The notes: a model not told the origin generated them from the sequence alone. 64,000 nt of DNA from Trichoplax sp. H2 (GCA_003344405.1 NOWV01000014.1:62001-126000), one strand, 5' to 3'. Shown: positions 39,954 to 53,824, counted from the first letter of the stretch. Program-made: numbers and translations.

Positions 39954-42900
39954 ACTTTTTTCTTGAGTGCTGCCGCTTAGGGAATCGAGTAATTTATTAA
40001 TTTAAGAGGCGAAATCAAATCAGCATTATTTCTTATCGTTAATTTTCTTGTGAAAGTTGTTGCTTAGATAAATTTACGCATCATTTTAGTATTTACGAAC
40101 TTACTACTGTAACGTATTATCAATACTCCTGAGCTCAGTAAGTAACAATTGATTGATTTAATTATTCGTTGATATTATATCGATAATGAAAAATTCAGTA
40201 GAATTAGCAACTAGACTGACGATTTATATCATTATTTCATTACAAAGAAATTTGCAAGATTACTATAAATGATGCAAAAATCTATGATCGAGCAGTGCAA
40301 TTCCAGGAAATTAGCTCATTAAATCACTACCAATTTCATATTTAGAAATATGATGGTTACTAGATGAGTTCATTTATTTTCAGTTGCGGTTATTAATCTG
40401 TTTACTTAAAATGCAGGCGTATTCTCTGCTAATTATTCCTCGGAACGAACTTAATTTAACCTAAAGTAATGAGTCACCACCACAAAGCAAATTATAAGAA
40501 TTGTGCGGCAGACCGATTTTAATGTATTCATAAAGTCAACAAACGTCAAGATGTAAGTTAAAGCTAGCAATCTGCTATGAATAAGTGACCTTTAAATAAT
40601 CAATAGCGTGGTGAGGGAAAAACAATAGAAAAAATTTGTTTTACTCATTTTCATTTATATTACTTGCTTATCTGGAAATGGAATATGGTCGCAAATATTA
40701 TTTTACCTTATGTTGATTACTTGTCAGATGCTAAAGATTGCATAGAGTAAATTAGGAATATTGCTCAGTGGATTGACTCGAGCGTTAAAGAAAATAGTCA
40801 ATAAAACACAAGGAAATTATAATTATACAATTAACTGCAGACAGATTCTACTAGATCTTGCTTACAACAGTTATGCTATAATATGGCTGTTTTAACGCAA
40901 TATTTATTAATGTACTAATATCTAAATTATATTGCTATGATCTCGTTCCCGATCCTTAGCAAAAAAACTATAATATAACCATTTTAATACTTCTAAAACT
41001 TTTATTCTACATCAACAAATAACGACATCGAAAATACGAAAATATCATGAAAGATAAATTTTGCAGAAAAATTAACTAGACTGATTTAATTATGTATAAG
41101 TACATCATGAAAAATTTTGATTTAAATTAAAACTATTCAAACAATAAACAAGGAATATCTAGATTAAATATTCTTCCATATTCAGCTGTGCTAACTGATT
41201 AAAGTGCTTATCCGAAAGAAATTACTGGGAGTTGCATTGCATTACCATACCTGCTAATAATTATCTTTCTAAATTAACTTGTTCTAATGAGCCATTATTA
41301 CCTTAAACTGATAATTTAGCACTGTTATGCTATTAATATGAATAACTGTATATTTAATCCGTTAGTATTGTTCGCAAAAAATCTTCGTTTTAACAGAGGT
41401 ATACCTAAATTTGACCTGAATTGTAATATAATGACAAACATATAGGCGAATATATTTCATCTCAACGATGCTTGAAAATTTAATTACTTTTGAATAGTGG
41501 CAATATTAACGTTAATTAACATAGTTTAAGTAGCTTGACTCTTTAAGGATATTTAACCTAATTAATGTTTACAATGCAATAAATTAGTTAGTTAAAATAC
41601 ATCTCTATGGTTACTCATGTCAGCTCGAAAGTCAGCTGGAAAACAAGCTCTTTGCCTTGCTAATTCATTTACTTTCTGAGATCTAGTTTACTTCTACTTA
41701 TAATGAGACGGAATTCTAAGTTAATTTTTGAACTGTCAGATATTTTTCACTTTGCAGTCCTTGATTACCGGTATTGAACATTTTTGATTATTTATTAACC
41801 CATTAAACGAAGTAGTTTCGATAATGCTCGAAAATTTTATCACTTAAACTCTTCTGTTGCCGCAATAGAGTTATTTGCAGTGTGGTTTGCTGAGCGCTTG
41901 AACAGACCATAGTATTAATATTATATTTGATAAAATATTTCTTCATGTTACAATCTTGCCCGATCCAAATAAGGACATTATTTATACTCCTATTATTTTT
42001 CTGTAAGAAATTATTTGCTTTTAAATAAGATCTTATGTCAATTGAAATTCAGTAATTTCTCTAATAGTAAAGTCGTTATTGTAAAATTCTTTTTTCGTAA
42101 TCCTTATCATCCATCCCAAATAGCGGTAATTGTTATACATAAAAATATCTATGAATTCAACCAGGAAAATATTAAATTATTTCTGACAATAGTGCTATAA
42201 TTTTATCTATTTCCGGTTTTTCTTATAAAAGCCTTATGTTTGCATTACCTTATTTTCTGTTTATGAATGGCTTATTAGTACGGTCTTGAAATTATGATTA
42301 CACCACTGGCTACTAATAGGTTAGCTAAAGGGTAACAATCTCAATCAAAGGGCAGGAATACATGAGCAATTGAAAAAAGTTACCTGAAAAGATCAGATAC
42401 TGAACAAGTTTTATTGGGTTCTGAAATATCCTTATTAGGCTAGCTATAATTTCTTAACTTAAGTTCTAACGTTACTTTAACTATTAAAGATCCAATGGAA
42501 CAGAATCATACGAGTGCTATAGAAATCATATAAGTTCTAGATGTCTTTTTTAAATGATAGCCGCTACGAATTCTGTTTTATCTTTTTTTTATAATAGTTA
42601 TTGGCAATCATAGAGAATAATGGAATATTAGAGGTACGGGAAATTAATTTATCATATCTGAAGTAACATAACATGTAACCTAACACTCACCAATAACGTA
42701 GAAAGGTAATTAATATCAATAAGACATCTGGTTTAGCAGCTGCATACACACTCATTTATTTAATCATTTTGTCATTCAGTTATGAGAATGACTGCCAAAG
42801 TCTGCTATTGGATAAACATTCCTTGAAGACTAGCTGCTTAAATACGACATTTTGTTTTTAACTGCAAATTTATCAACTTGGAACGTACACGTGGATGTAA

Positions 42901-45900
42901 GCAAAACGAAAACATGATACAGTTTATTGATCAAGCATGACAAATAATCCAGTTGAAAATCCCATCTTATTGACTGATAGAATATGGGGATTATTTTATG
43001 ATTCACAATAGAGCGATACGCTCTATCGAGTAGATAGAATAGAGTTCTAATTTATTAATGTACATTATTTGTTAGCCTAGTAAAGTCAGCACCTCTCTAA
43101 CAGAATGGTAAATATTGGAAATCTTCAGAGTTGTTAATCTTAGACACTATTATATTCTTCATTTTCTTTCCTTGAATAACGGATATGGAATTGAATACAA
43201 AACTCTTTACATCAATTTTGTTTCTATTACGTGCGGCATGTTACTGTATTTTGCTATTTATGTCAGTCGTAATAATCATCAGTATATTTATATGCATGAA
43301 TTAATCTTTACAGCCTGCGCAAAAGTAAACAATAATTAATAGAAAGGAATAAAATGTAATTCAGTTTTTGTTAATCTCCGGTAATGCTATTGAATTGAAT
43401 TTTGTTTCATTTCATGTCATCACCTAATATATGCATCGTATCCTACAAAACAACAGTGGATAATTTTAAAAAATTTCTATAGTTACCCTAGAACATAGAC
43501 ATCTTTGTTTTATAGTATTTCATTTATTAATATTCTTTGAAGCCTGAAGTTATGATATTAAATTTTTCTCTTAAAGATATCCACTAGCCGTTACCAACGC
43601 GGATACTCTTGTAGAATTATACATTACTAAATCAATGATTCAATATGGTGATCTATTATCCACATAAAATTGTAGTTGCATATTTTTGAAATTATTTTGA
43701 CGTAACAAAAGTAATTCAGCAACTGCTATACTGTTCGTTACTGGAGAGCAGATTCATATTTCAATCAATGTGAATCATAGTGTTGCAACTAGTAACTATG
43801 GTAGTGGTATTACAAGTTCTTTTACCAATTTGAATCTTTAATTTTAATTTTGGTCCTTTCAATGTCTTTGATAGCTTAAAAGAGTACTCATATTATGCTC
43901 ATTGATACCAGAGATTTAATCTTATGAAAACGTAATCAAATTAACTCAAAACTTTGAATATTATAACATTCAAAATAACTATTACTGGCTTTTGGTTTTA
44001 CATCCAACTTGTTTTAATATTTCTTAGCGCAAGGCATGCATTTAATTCAATTAAATATTAATTATTCGATAAAGGGTCTCTTACACTACCAGATGCATAA
44101 TATTTGATCCGTCTAATAAGAATAATTACTAGCGATAAGAATTTATTTTTTACTTTTTCATTAGCAAAGTATTATACCCTATAATTCTACAGAAGAAACT
44201 TGGGACAAAGCCTACATAGTTAATTAAATGTTATAGTTAAAAGTTTTAGAGTAAATCTCTCAAGATTGATGAATTACAGTATTTGAAAAGTCATACGAGG
44301 AGACGCTTTACAATCATCGCTTGACTACCGCACTCTTTAGTTTCTTTTGTTACGATTGATTACAACGAGCAGCAAACGTAACAGAAACATTACTAATTAT
44401 AAATAGATATGCTGATATGATTCATCCCACTATGACATGATTGTTTGCTAATAAAATAACTCGTTAATAACATGTCATATCGATCTATCTACTATATCGA
44501 ATTGTTCCGAAGACATTGAATTCAAGTTGTAAATTGCAGATATTAATTGATCATCAATCATTAACTTTGATGTGCTTGAGTGCAAGCAGACAATCGATGT
44601 AATGAGCAGAATTAACAATTTCCTAAATGCAAAATATTTAGTTAATTAAATAACCAAATCCAAACTATATATAATATAATTAGCCTTTAAAATAGAGATC
44701 AGACTTCGTATTTGAAATGTTACAATCAATTTCAAATATTTATAACCTCACAAAGTCTTTATGAAGCAGAATTTGATAATTCACTTCTTTTAAAATGGTG
44801 CATGCACGTAATATGCTAAATTAACTAGAAGATGATGTAGTATACCTAGATTTTTATAAATATACTGCTGATATTTTTCATATTCATATCAAAATTCGAG
44901 CTAAATGCAGTATACTAATTTTAAGCTATCATAACTTTGGTAAAATCCTAGCACATATAACTTGACGGGTTATTTCATCTACACGCTGCGACGCATTTAT
45001 TTGAAGTAAATTTGGCAATATCGTACTGGAAGATTTCATAAGTCAAAATCAATATGAATTGTACCACGCTGCACACATATGAATAAAAATGACCCATTCT
45101 GTAGCTTATCAATTATATAATTATACATAGCATGTAGCATCGTATAACTTCTGGGTGTTGAAAAAATTCATATAAACATTACTTATTTTAGCCTAGTTTT
45201 TCAATTCACTATAAGTCATGTAGAAAACGAATATTCATCATACGTATTCAAGATATAATAATGTAACACTAGCAAACATTTTTCTCTCAAATTTCAAACT
45301 ATAGCTTTGAAAGAATAAATTATTAATAGCTAGTTATTTAGTCATTAATAACATTTAATTCTTTTCATATGTATTGTTTTGAGTCACAGACAGAGTGTGA
45401 CCACAGATACTTACTTATTCCATCACTGTCGTCCTGTAATTCATGATAGAAGTTGATTCTCTTTCAAAATCTATCACATCGACGGCATTAAGCAGATATC
45501 CCGAGTATTGTATTACCAATTTTTTGTTTATTAGAGACAACATATCTCGAAAAAGTTGTTGCAATGAATTACATTGTAGTTTAGATCACGTCAGTTATTT
45601 CTTTTTCTACTTTTATTTGCTTAGAGCAAAGGATAGCAATTATACGATCTCTATTCCCTAGATCCATTTTAGTTCTCGGCAACTATACTATTATTACCTT
45701 TTCTTCATTATTTCTTAATTAGAAAGTCGAGGCTGTTTTTACTTCCTCTGGTTGAAATATTTCATTCTAAATCCGAATAATGATAATGCACCAATTGATG
45801 TGTTGATATGATGACGAATTTGATAGACTGCAAGAATCCAGGTGTTCATTATCTATTCAAGTCTAGATAATAATGTAGTTTTCAATCTTGCATATAATAA

Positions 45901-48700
45901 CTGGATAGAATTGGCATAATTGCGGCTACATTTTGTTTTATGAAATAAGCTTTTCATTAGACTAAAAATACCCTAGTCTTAATTATTTATGATGAGGTTA
46001 CAAGTCTCGAAAATTAAATTGAGAAAAAGCTTTATTTATTCAAACTACCATGCCGCTATGAAGACTGCAATAGAGAAGTAGTGACTCATTCGATTCAAAA
46101 TATTCTAATCTGTTAGATTAATAGCGGTTTAATTAACTAGGAAATTTTGATTTAAAATTTAAATTAGTAAACAATTAAAATTCTAACTGCAGATGCTCTG
46201 CATTAGTATGGTCACTCAAATTAGCTCTCTTAATTGATAATGATGATGCGATCTTTAGATTACCTGTAATTGTATTAACTTATAAAATTTGACCCGAAGG
46301 GTTTTGAATTGCCATATCAATTAACCTTCTAAGGTATAGAATCATTATAGAACCAAATACTCTTCATGAAAAGATTTAAGAGTTTGAAAGTTTAGATTAA
46401 AATTCTAATCGATTTACTCAGACTTTAATATCGTTAGTAACTATATAAGAGATGCAATTAATTTCGATAGAAATATTTCAATTTTAGATTACTAAAAGTT
46501 TCATCAACCTGAAAACTTGGATCTAGTATGGTTATGTTGATGGATTAACGAACTTCTACTGTATATAATATCAGGATAAGAACTACAACAGAAACTCCAT
46601 GAATAGATTAGTAAAGTTCCATTAGATCAAAAGAATTCCTATGAATTAAGAAATGCCTCATTGAAGCTTAGTTTCGATTCTAAGAACCGAATATTTGTCA
46701 TGAATGTAAAATTAATCCAAAATAAAAGTGAAATTCAATCGCAAGACAATAAATTGATTACCCAGCATAAAATTATTCTACAAATCAAATGAAATAATTT
46801 CATGCATCATTGCATTAATTGAATTTCATATTTATTTCACGGTTCAATAAGCTTTCTCTTAAAAATAATTCTCTTGCAAATACAATTACGAATCAATAAC
46901 GAAAGAAAATTGAAAATCTTTTTTTCTTATTTATATTCTTTAGTGAAGTAAGCCCAGCTAAGGATTCGATTTGTTTATTATTCTTTTTCATTCTCATAGA
47001 TTTGCTTAGTTTACGCAATACCGGTAGTAGACATGCTTAGCGTCAATAGAACGCACTGCAAAAACTCTTTGGGCAGCCATTTGTTAAATGGGAAAATATC
47101 TACTAGAAATCAAATTATTTCTTTCATGATTGATATTAATTAGTTGGTTAAGGGCCTAATAGCATTTTTCAAACATCCATTATTTCACCTATATAATTAA
47201 TTACGCAATTAAATAATTTAATCAGCTTTATTGTTATTCCCTGCTATTACAGGATGATGTATGATGTTGAAACTAGTATTTCTATGCTTTTGGTCGATTC
47301 TAAGGACTAGTTATAGCAATTTCTTATCCAAATGATTTGACTTGACAACTAATATTTTATATTTGCGTTACTCAATATTAATCATTTATTAATTATCGTT
47401 ATTTTTTCTCAGGGAATTTCGAGAATGCCACGTTACCTGCTAAACTTTATTTAATAATCAAGTCACTTTTAGTAGATCTATGTACTTATGAATTGTAACA
47501 ACTCCATTATTTCTTATTTCAGTTACAATTTGGTAGTATCATACACTTAATTATGAAAATATTACTTAAGTAAGTTATGGAGAGTTGATCTTATTATCGC
47601 CTATTTTACGAACAATTTTAATCCGCCATGCGTTCTAGTATCCGCGTAATTTTCAAACTATGCATACGTGTATGTGCTACCATATCGTACAATGGATGTT
47701 AAATATCTCTAGTTATCCTCTGAAGCTAAATGTTAGAAGTAATTGTATAATTTTATTATTGTTCCAACAACTCCAATTTTAGTTGTTCCCATTATTCTCT
47801 TTATTCCTTAATTTTATCCTATCAATCAGCTTAGGGACTACTAGTTAGATAGCCAAGCTCTACTTCATATCCCTTTTACCGTTTATCTAAAAATATTTCA
47901 GTGAGCTTAAAGTCAAATATCAAGTTGCGTATTTATTGTACAAGCAGTGATTGCGCGACGATAGAATTGGTGGAAAATTAAAATATCCTTTAATAATTAC
48001 AGTTTGTTAATTAATGCTATCACTCAGCACCTTAACATAGTTGATACATAAACTGTTTCAACCGAGCTGAGCATCCTATTTCTTGAATGTTATCTAAAAA
48101 TTTTCAAGCTACCGCTATTACCGATAATAGCTAAATTTTTCTCTATAGTTGCTGTTTTACCAATGAAATCAATACACATTATCGTGTAAGGGGGACAAAT
48201 TTTATATTACTTTTAAACAATGAACTAATTATGAAAGTGCATCCTCAAAAAGAACCTAAGCTTGATCAGGCACAATAAATCCTAGTTCTATTATTATAGT
48301 TGAATATTCCTGATTTAAAGTAAGCTGGGTTTAATTTCCGCAACAGTACAGGCCGTAACTGTTCTCAGAATTGCAATATCGTTAGATGGTACTTCTCTAG
48401 TTAATTAATCACTGATGAGAATAGAAGAAATATCTTTAGTATTTAATATAATATTATTTCATAATATACTTTGCCGTAACCATATAAGTGGCTTCTTTGA
48501 TCCAAATCACTAGAGCTACAGTTCTGTACTTATGAAGTAGTATGGCCGGAAAGGACTAAATGTAGTTTTTTTCTTTCTCTTTAACTAATAACCTTTCTTA
48601 TACTATGTGTACTCTTAATTTAGACTTTAGCGGCTATTATACATAATTATAATAGTCGAGATTCGGCTTTAGACTTAACATACGTATATAACGCTATAAT
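39954..48700. other. gene-free AT-rich stretch left of SPMIP4
   Basis: No ORF or exon chain that I can support. A hairpin with an 8-bp stem lies at 43008-43026. Forward frames at 43115-43339 and 45443-45661 are about 70 codons long but give low-complexity peptides with no known motif. Confidence 0.4.
43008..43026. repeat. perfect hairpin, 8-bp stem and 3-base loop
   Basis: ATAGAGCG (43008-43015), loop ATA, CGCTCTAT (43019-43026). Confidence 0.75.
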
Positions 48701-48932
48701 ATTCATTATCTGTACGTTTAACTATAGAAATCAGTAATTCTATGATCTTCTACGGAGCTTCTGAGGTAATATTGAAGCAAAATGGTATAAGGAGAAATAT
48801 TTTATACTCGTACACTCCTTTCTATATAAATTTATGATATTGATGTTGATGTATTTATTACTTCTGTATGTACGGAGACAGAACATACGGATTGCCGGAT
48901 ATCCAGACGATCGGTTACGTTGATCGCGTTTC

Positions 48933-48946
48933 GTTACTATGACAAC
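48933..48946 (+). promoter_or_regulatory. RFX X-box upstream of SPMIP4
   Basis: GTTACTATGACAAC fits the ciliary X-box pattern RYYNYY-WW-RRNRAC at every position, lies 247 bases upstream of the SPMIP4 ATG and sits in a local patch of higher GC. RFX factors activate genes for ciliary components across animals, which fits an axonemal protein. Binding is inferred. Confidence 0.6.
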
Positions 48947-49171
48947 CATCGAGCTCAAAGAGATGCTATCAGTCAAAATTGTATGAGAGTGCTGTATCAA
49001 ATTAAGCTTACTAAATATCAATTTAGAGGAATGTATCGATTTTAAAAAAATTTCTTCCTTATCATGTAATATAATAAGATTACAACTTCTTTTTTTCCTG
49101 ATATATGCCATTATTGATTAAAATCTATCTTAGATAGTTATTACATTTCATGAAGAATTTATCTATTAATT

Positions 49172-49179
49172 TGACGTCA
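49172..49179. promoter_or_regulatory. CRE palindrome just upstream of the SPMIP4 start
   Basis: The full TGACGTCA palindrome ends 14 bases before the ATG, so it lies in the 5' UTR or the core promoter. CREB/CREM/ATF factors bind this site; CREM drives many sperm genes in mammals. A function here is inferred. Confidence 0.5.
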
Positions 49180-49192
49180 ACACAGTTTAATC

Positions 49193-52080
49193 ATGGATTA
49201 TACAGCAAATAGAATGCGAGAGCTGTACAAGGAAACAATTGCCGTGCCAGTTTTATCGCCAACTTATCAATCCAACCAGATATTCACACCGCTACAATCA
49301 CCGCAAAGAGAAACTGTATCTGAATCACAGTATGAGATTGCCCAATCACACTCTTTCTGCTATTGAAACACTACTTTATTGATATTTATCTTCATGTGAA
49401 ATTTTAACAAAATTGGCTATTAGCACTCATCAAGATATGCAAGTATTAAATTATAGAATATTCAAAAGTATTTATGTTTTTAATTAGATATCGAACTTAC
49501 TACGAGAAATGGGGACGAGCGACTAAAACCCCGTGGGGAAGACATCACAGCTACGCTGGAATTGGACCGTTATTTCTACCACCAGGACATAGACCAAAGG
49601 AAGAGCCACCAACTAGAGTAGAAAAGGGTCATAAGCATTATGGTAGCGGAATTATACCTTTCCCAACGTAAAATCAAACTTTCATAACAATTCTATTTAC
49701 CATAGCCTTTACTAGGATTCAGAAAAATTTATGTTGTTTCTAATGATTTACGATAGCACACCTGTTCAGCAGAATTACTGTCGCACAGGATCTCAACTAA
49801 GTCGCTTAAGGAAAACAGATGAACTGTAAGAAATGATTGCTGATTCGAAAACTTTACAAAATATTGTTGATAATTCTGTCCTAATTTTGCTATTTTCTTT
49901 CTTTTCATATTGGCTTTTGTAGAGTTCCTAAACCGCTGACAGCAGACTTAGTGTAAGCAATCGACTGCCATAATTTTCTTCTAACATATATCCTCATAAA
50001 TGTATCCTTTACTCATCAGTTTTACCGACATTACTGTAATTGATACTTCCGAAATTAAAAATTTTTTCCTAGTCTATAAATAATTAAACATTTTTATTAG
50101 TAATATTCAGGTTAAGCACCCCTTACCCCGAGAACATCCATATGCTTCGCATATTTCCAAACTATCAATATTTCCTTCTCCGGTTTCTCCTGATGAGGCC
50201 AATGGACGCTTAGCTGTAGCATCGACACCTTATGGTGGACCCCCTCCGGTACCCTCAACCATTGCTACCCAACCATCAGAGCAAATCATACGTGGTAAAA
50301 CTAAAGGATCACCTTGGCGACACGAAATAGTGCAAAATGGAGAGCATCCACTTCATAGAAAAGCATTAACTTGGCATGGAGAAAGTGTTTATCAAGTAAG
50401 ATTAGACTGCTTAGCAAAGCTAAATTGCTAATTATTTAATAATATCTTCAATATTTCATCATTTACTTTTGCACTTGGTAGATTTATAGTGGCCCAAATA
50501 CACCTGTCCGTCAGCAAATTTACCCTGCACCACCCAAGTCTATTGCACCTAATCCTCGACCTCGAGATGGTAATCTAGCAATCTCTCCTCGAACTGCTGA
50601 TACTCTTATTGATGTTCGCAAATCGCTTATGACTACGACGTATCAAAGCAAATATAGTAGTCACGTACCAAATGTTTTAAAAATTCATCGGAAGGGTGAT
50701 GTGACAACAGAGGTAATTAAAGAGTAGATGATCCATTTCTAAAGACTCTATTACAATCTTGTAATGTAACTAGTATTGTAGACTGTTAGCCATGTTTAAT
50801 ATAATGTACGGTAGATATTTATCCTAAGAGATATTTGGCAGCTACAACTATAGACTGTAGTGGTATAGACTATATGCTAGAGTACAGATGACTATATACA
50901 GTAAGCTGTTGAGTTACTAATAAGCTTATAGGTAAAAATAGAACTGTAAATCATATATTAGGATATGGTTAATTCATTGTACTTTGGCTGGTGTGAATAA
51001 TGTCTACGTAAGTACTACAGTCGTATCCATATTGGATTAATGGTGGTCCGCAGTAGAATAGTGTTACTAAGAATAATTTAACTATGTGTAAAATAAGGTA
51101 AAAGGTTGCCATGCGGATTGTAGTTGCGAACGCTACGGAAAGTATAAAAGTATGCAACTTTAGATTATTCTGTTAGTTCGTTCTAGAAGTCTTTCGTAGT
51201 AGTATTCGGCTAGAGTAGAGCTATGTGTAGTTAATCTTTGTATAAGATTCAATAAAGCCCTTATTTTTCTAAAGTTTTGGAATTTCGTGATCGGTATATA
51301 TCACTAACCTACCTGATATATTTATCGTAATATACTAGTAATATTAAAGGCTATCTCACTTATTAAGGCAAAATAGGAAATAAATCATACTTAAGAAAGT
51401 AATTTTATCATTTTAATACACTTATTATTGCGTATATGACTATATAGACTGCAAATCGAATGAAGAAGAACCGAGGCCAACTTTTCATAGGAAATTTCTA
51501 TTCTGAAGTTTACGTGTCAGATAATGAAGATGAGGATGCTAATAAGACTGGTAATCTAGAATAGCTTATTCATTGTTATATAAATAGACAGGAATTAAAT
51601 AAATTGAAGAAACCTTCTATACGATGTTTAATATTTTGTGGTATTGACAATAATGTTATAGATGATGATATGTCGCAAGCAGCGTCTCCAGTGTCGACCG
51701 GTAATAAGAACAGCTCCATTTGCAAAGATCAAGGTAATAGCAGAGAAGTCAAGTTCGAAAATGATGATGATAATAGTGATGAATATAAACGATCTCCAAG
51801 GGTAGTAAAAATCTCAGATAAGGTAACCATAGTCAATGAAGATAACTCCAGCAAAACAGCGATTATAAACAGTAGTAATACAGTACAAAAGTCCCCGGAT
51901 ATCTCATCTCATTTACGAGAAAGGCCAACCGCTGATGATTCAAGGCCTGGCTTCAGTAAGTCTGATATGCACAGAAGATTTAATCAGACTTATTCTGAAA
52001 TATCGCCTGATTTGCGTGAAAATTCAAGATCTGGTAAACGGCAAATTATACATGGCTGTCCAACATACTATTTTCATTGA
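49193..52080 (+). CDS. SPMIP4: sperm-associated microtubule inner protein 4 (C7orf31) homologue
   Basis: Seven exons with matching splice phases: 49193-49329, 49488-49667, 49757-49825, 50101-50395, 50482-50712, 51448-51550, 51662-52080; 477 residues (human about 590). Family blocks appear in order: TPWGRHHSYAGIGPLFLP, HRPKEEPP, GHKHYGSG (exon 2); PVQQNYCRT (exon 3); HISKLSIFPSP, KTKGSPWRHEI (exon 4); YPAPPKSIAPNPRPR, ISPRTADTL, TTYQSKY (exon 5). The protein binds inside the doublet microtubules of cilia and flagella. Exon 6 is acidic (SDNEDEDAN) and exon 7 is low-complexity, ending in a basic segment with PTYYFH. Exons 6-7 are joined only by phase and acceptor quality; if the donor after exon 5 is not used, the protein ends at VIKE-stop (50725-50727). 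Intron 5 (735 bp) holds a dispersed repeat. An X-box and a CRE lie upstream. Confidence 0.88.
50760..51320. repeat. dispersed repeat, copy B, inside SPMIP4 intron 5
   Basis: Ordered blocks are shared with 23625-24545, including GATATGGTTAATTCATTGTA with CTTTGGCTGG, GCAACTTTAGAT and CGGCTAGAGTAGAGCT. It occupies most of the only long intron of SPMIP4; the other introns are 86-275 bp, so insertion of this repeat probably made intron 5 long. Confidence 0.7.
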
Positions 52081-52933
52081 TATTGACTAGTTTAAGTGAT
52101 ACAATAGTTGATCCTAATGCCTTCCAACAGTGTTGCTGTAAACATTATAATGGCACTGTTTACTGTTTCTTGACATGTATCAAATAATAGCAATATTACT
52201 AACTAATCTGAAAATAGTAATTCCTAGAACAATTTACTACAGCTAGATGCAGTTCTGATTATTTGTAGCACTTGGATTTGACGTAATATTTATGTTTCAA
52301 TATGGGTTTAAACGCATTTATCAGAACTACTTGTTGTTACTGATTACTCGTTCTATATAGCGTGATATCCGAAGTAATTGCATCTATTTTATTCATGTAG
52401 CAACAAAATTACAGTCAAGATAATTTTATCTAAATGATTTATCAACATGTACGTACATACAATTATTTATCATAGAAAATCTATATGCCCGATCAGTCAA
52501 ATAAATTTATAACTAGGCCATAGTAGCAAATTTCGATAAGATATTGAGGAGTTCAACGAAAAATGTTATCGGCGGTCTAGGACCGTAGTTTCATAGCATA
52601 ATAACTCATTTCTAACGGCTCAAAAATATTTTTATTACAGTCAATTTTATTACAAGATGGCTGATATCATTTTTATAATCGTGTCGATATCAATCATTGA
52701 CGAATTATCAGTAGTAAGTCGTATTTAATAAGGCTTCATTTTGAATGTATCAACGTATATCTTTTAAAGGTAAACTATTTTTGCTACACTTGCATTTTAT
52801 GATGTTTAAAATAAATATAATCATACTTATTCTTATGCTTTAATTTTGCTTCTACAAAATTTTTAAGAAATTCAATTTGTAAGTTACTAAATTGTTAACG
52901 AAAATAATTTGATACAGAGACTTAGCAGATTAT
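52081..52933. other. SPMIP4 downstream region
   Basis: No coding sequence seen. An AATAAA at 52500-52505 could serve as the SPMIP4 poly(A) signal, about 420 bases past the stop. Confidence 0.4.
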
Positions 52934-53804
52934 TAAAATTGTAAAGACATTAGATTCGGTGAAATGACCAAATTTGCCTTTAATTTTTACGAAAGAATTG
53001 CATTGAATAGCCATACTAGTTACAGTATCAGAGAGTGCAGAAAAAATATAGCCATTATCTCACAATATATTTCTGTGCGATGAAATTATAATAAACACGT
53101 CAAAGCATCTCCTATACATAACATGTAAAATATCTATTGAAAGCAATACTTGATTGCTTTATTAATACCAATTCCTACAACTTCAACCGCTAGAGATACT
53201 TTCAAGCAATCAACAGTTTCTTATTATTTTCTGAATTTTAGTATCAGATTTTATCCCTGAAAATGCGTAATATTCCCTAAATGTTAATCCGTGTGAACAC
53301 TAAATTTACTGAGAAAAAATTAATCACGCTTTATTTACAATTGATAAATAGTTGATAATGATTCAGGAAATACTTATCATGCAAATAGCCATTACAGCTC
53401 ATCAGCCTGGAAATGTATACTGTGAGAACCTACTCAACAAATTGCGTGAAAGCTTCAAATGTAATTATAATAGAACAAATGAAACAAAGTCCACTACATT
53501 GGACATAGATGTTAAAATTTTAGAATTAGTTATTTTTACATATCACAAATTCTTGCACACTTGATTCAAGGCTTCATGAAATCGCTATTTTCATACAATA
53601 CCTGCATTAAAGATTTGCGAAATAACATCTAAACTGCTAAATATATTTTAAATTCTTTGTACTCCATAGAACTGTTAGAATAAATTCAGTGTTCAAGCTA
53701 AAGCACGAATGGAATTTCAAACTATCAATCATCTCACAATAATGATACAACTGAAATTTGCAAAAAATATATAAGCACTATATTCTGGCTAACAGCGTCG
53801 ATAC
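52934..53804. repeat. gap-flanking duplicate 3, left copy (probable allele)
   Basis: 871 bp repeated after the gap at 53825-54459. The left copy has 247 bp (53220-53466) missing from the right; the right has about 10 extra bases (CGCTGATAAT) near 54217. The 247-bp indel has only 2-bp microhomology at its edges (TT), which looks more like a deletion in the other allele than a transposon insertion. Confidence 0.85.
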
Positions 53805-53824
53805 NNNNNNNNNNNNNNNNNNNN
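53805..53824. other. assembly gap (20 N)
   Basis: Twenty N bases between two copies of the same sequence. Confidence 0.99.

Noticed and set aside
45443-45661. 72-codon plus ORF and a minus-strand donor-like GTAAGTAT nearby
   Set aside because: Neither strand gave a coherent exon chain; peptide has no known motif.
6221-47025. Several ACCGGT palindromes (for example near 6225, 16955, 34401, 35041, 41768, 47018)
   Set aside because: About five are expected by chance at this base composition, so no enrichment is evident.
53352-53564. 70-codon plus-strand ORF
   Set aside because: It straddles the edge of the 247-bp allelic indel, so the frame exists in only one copy.
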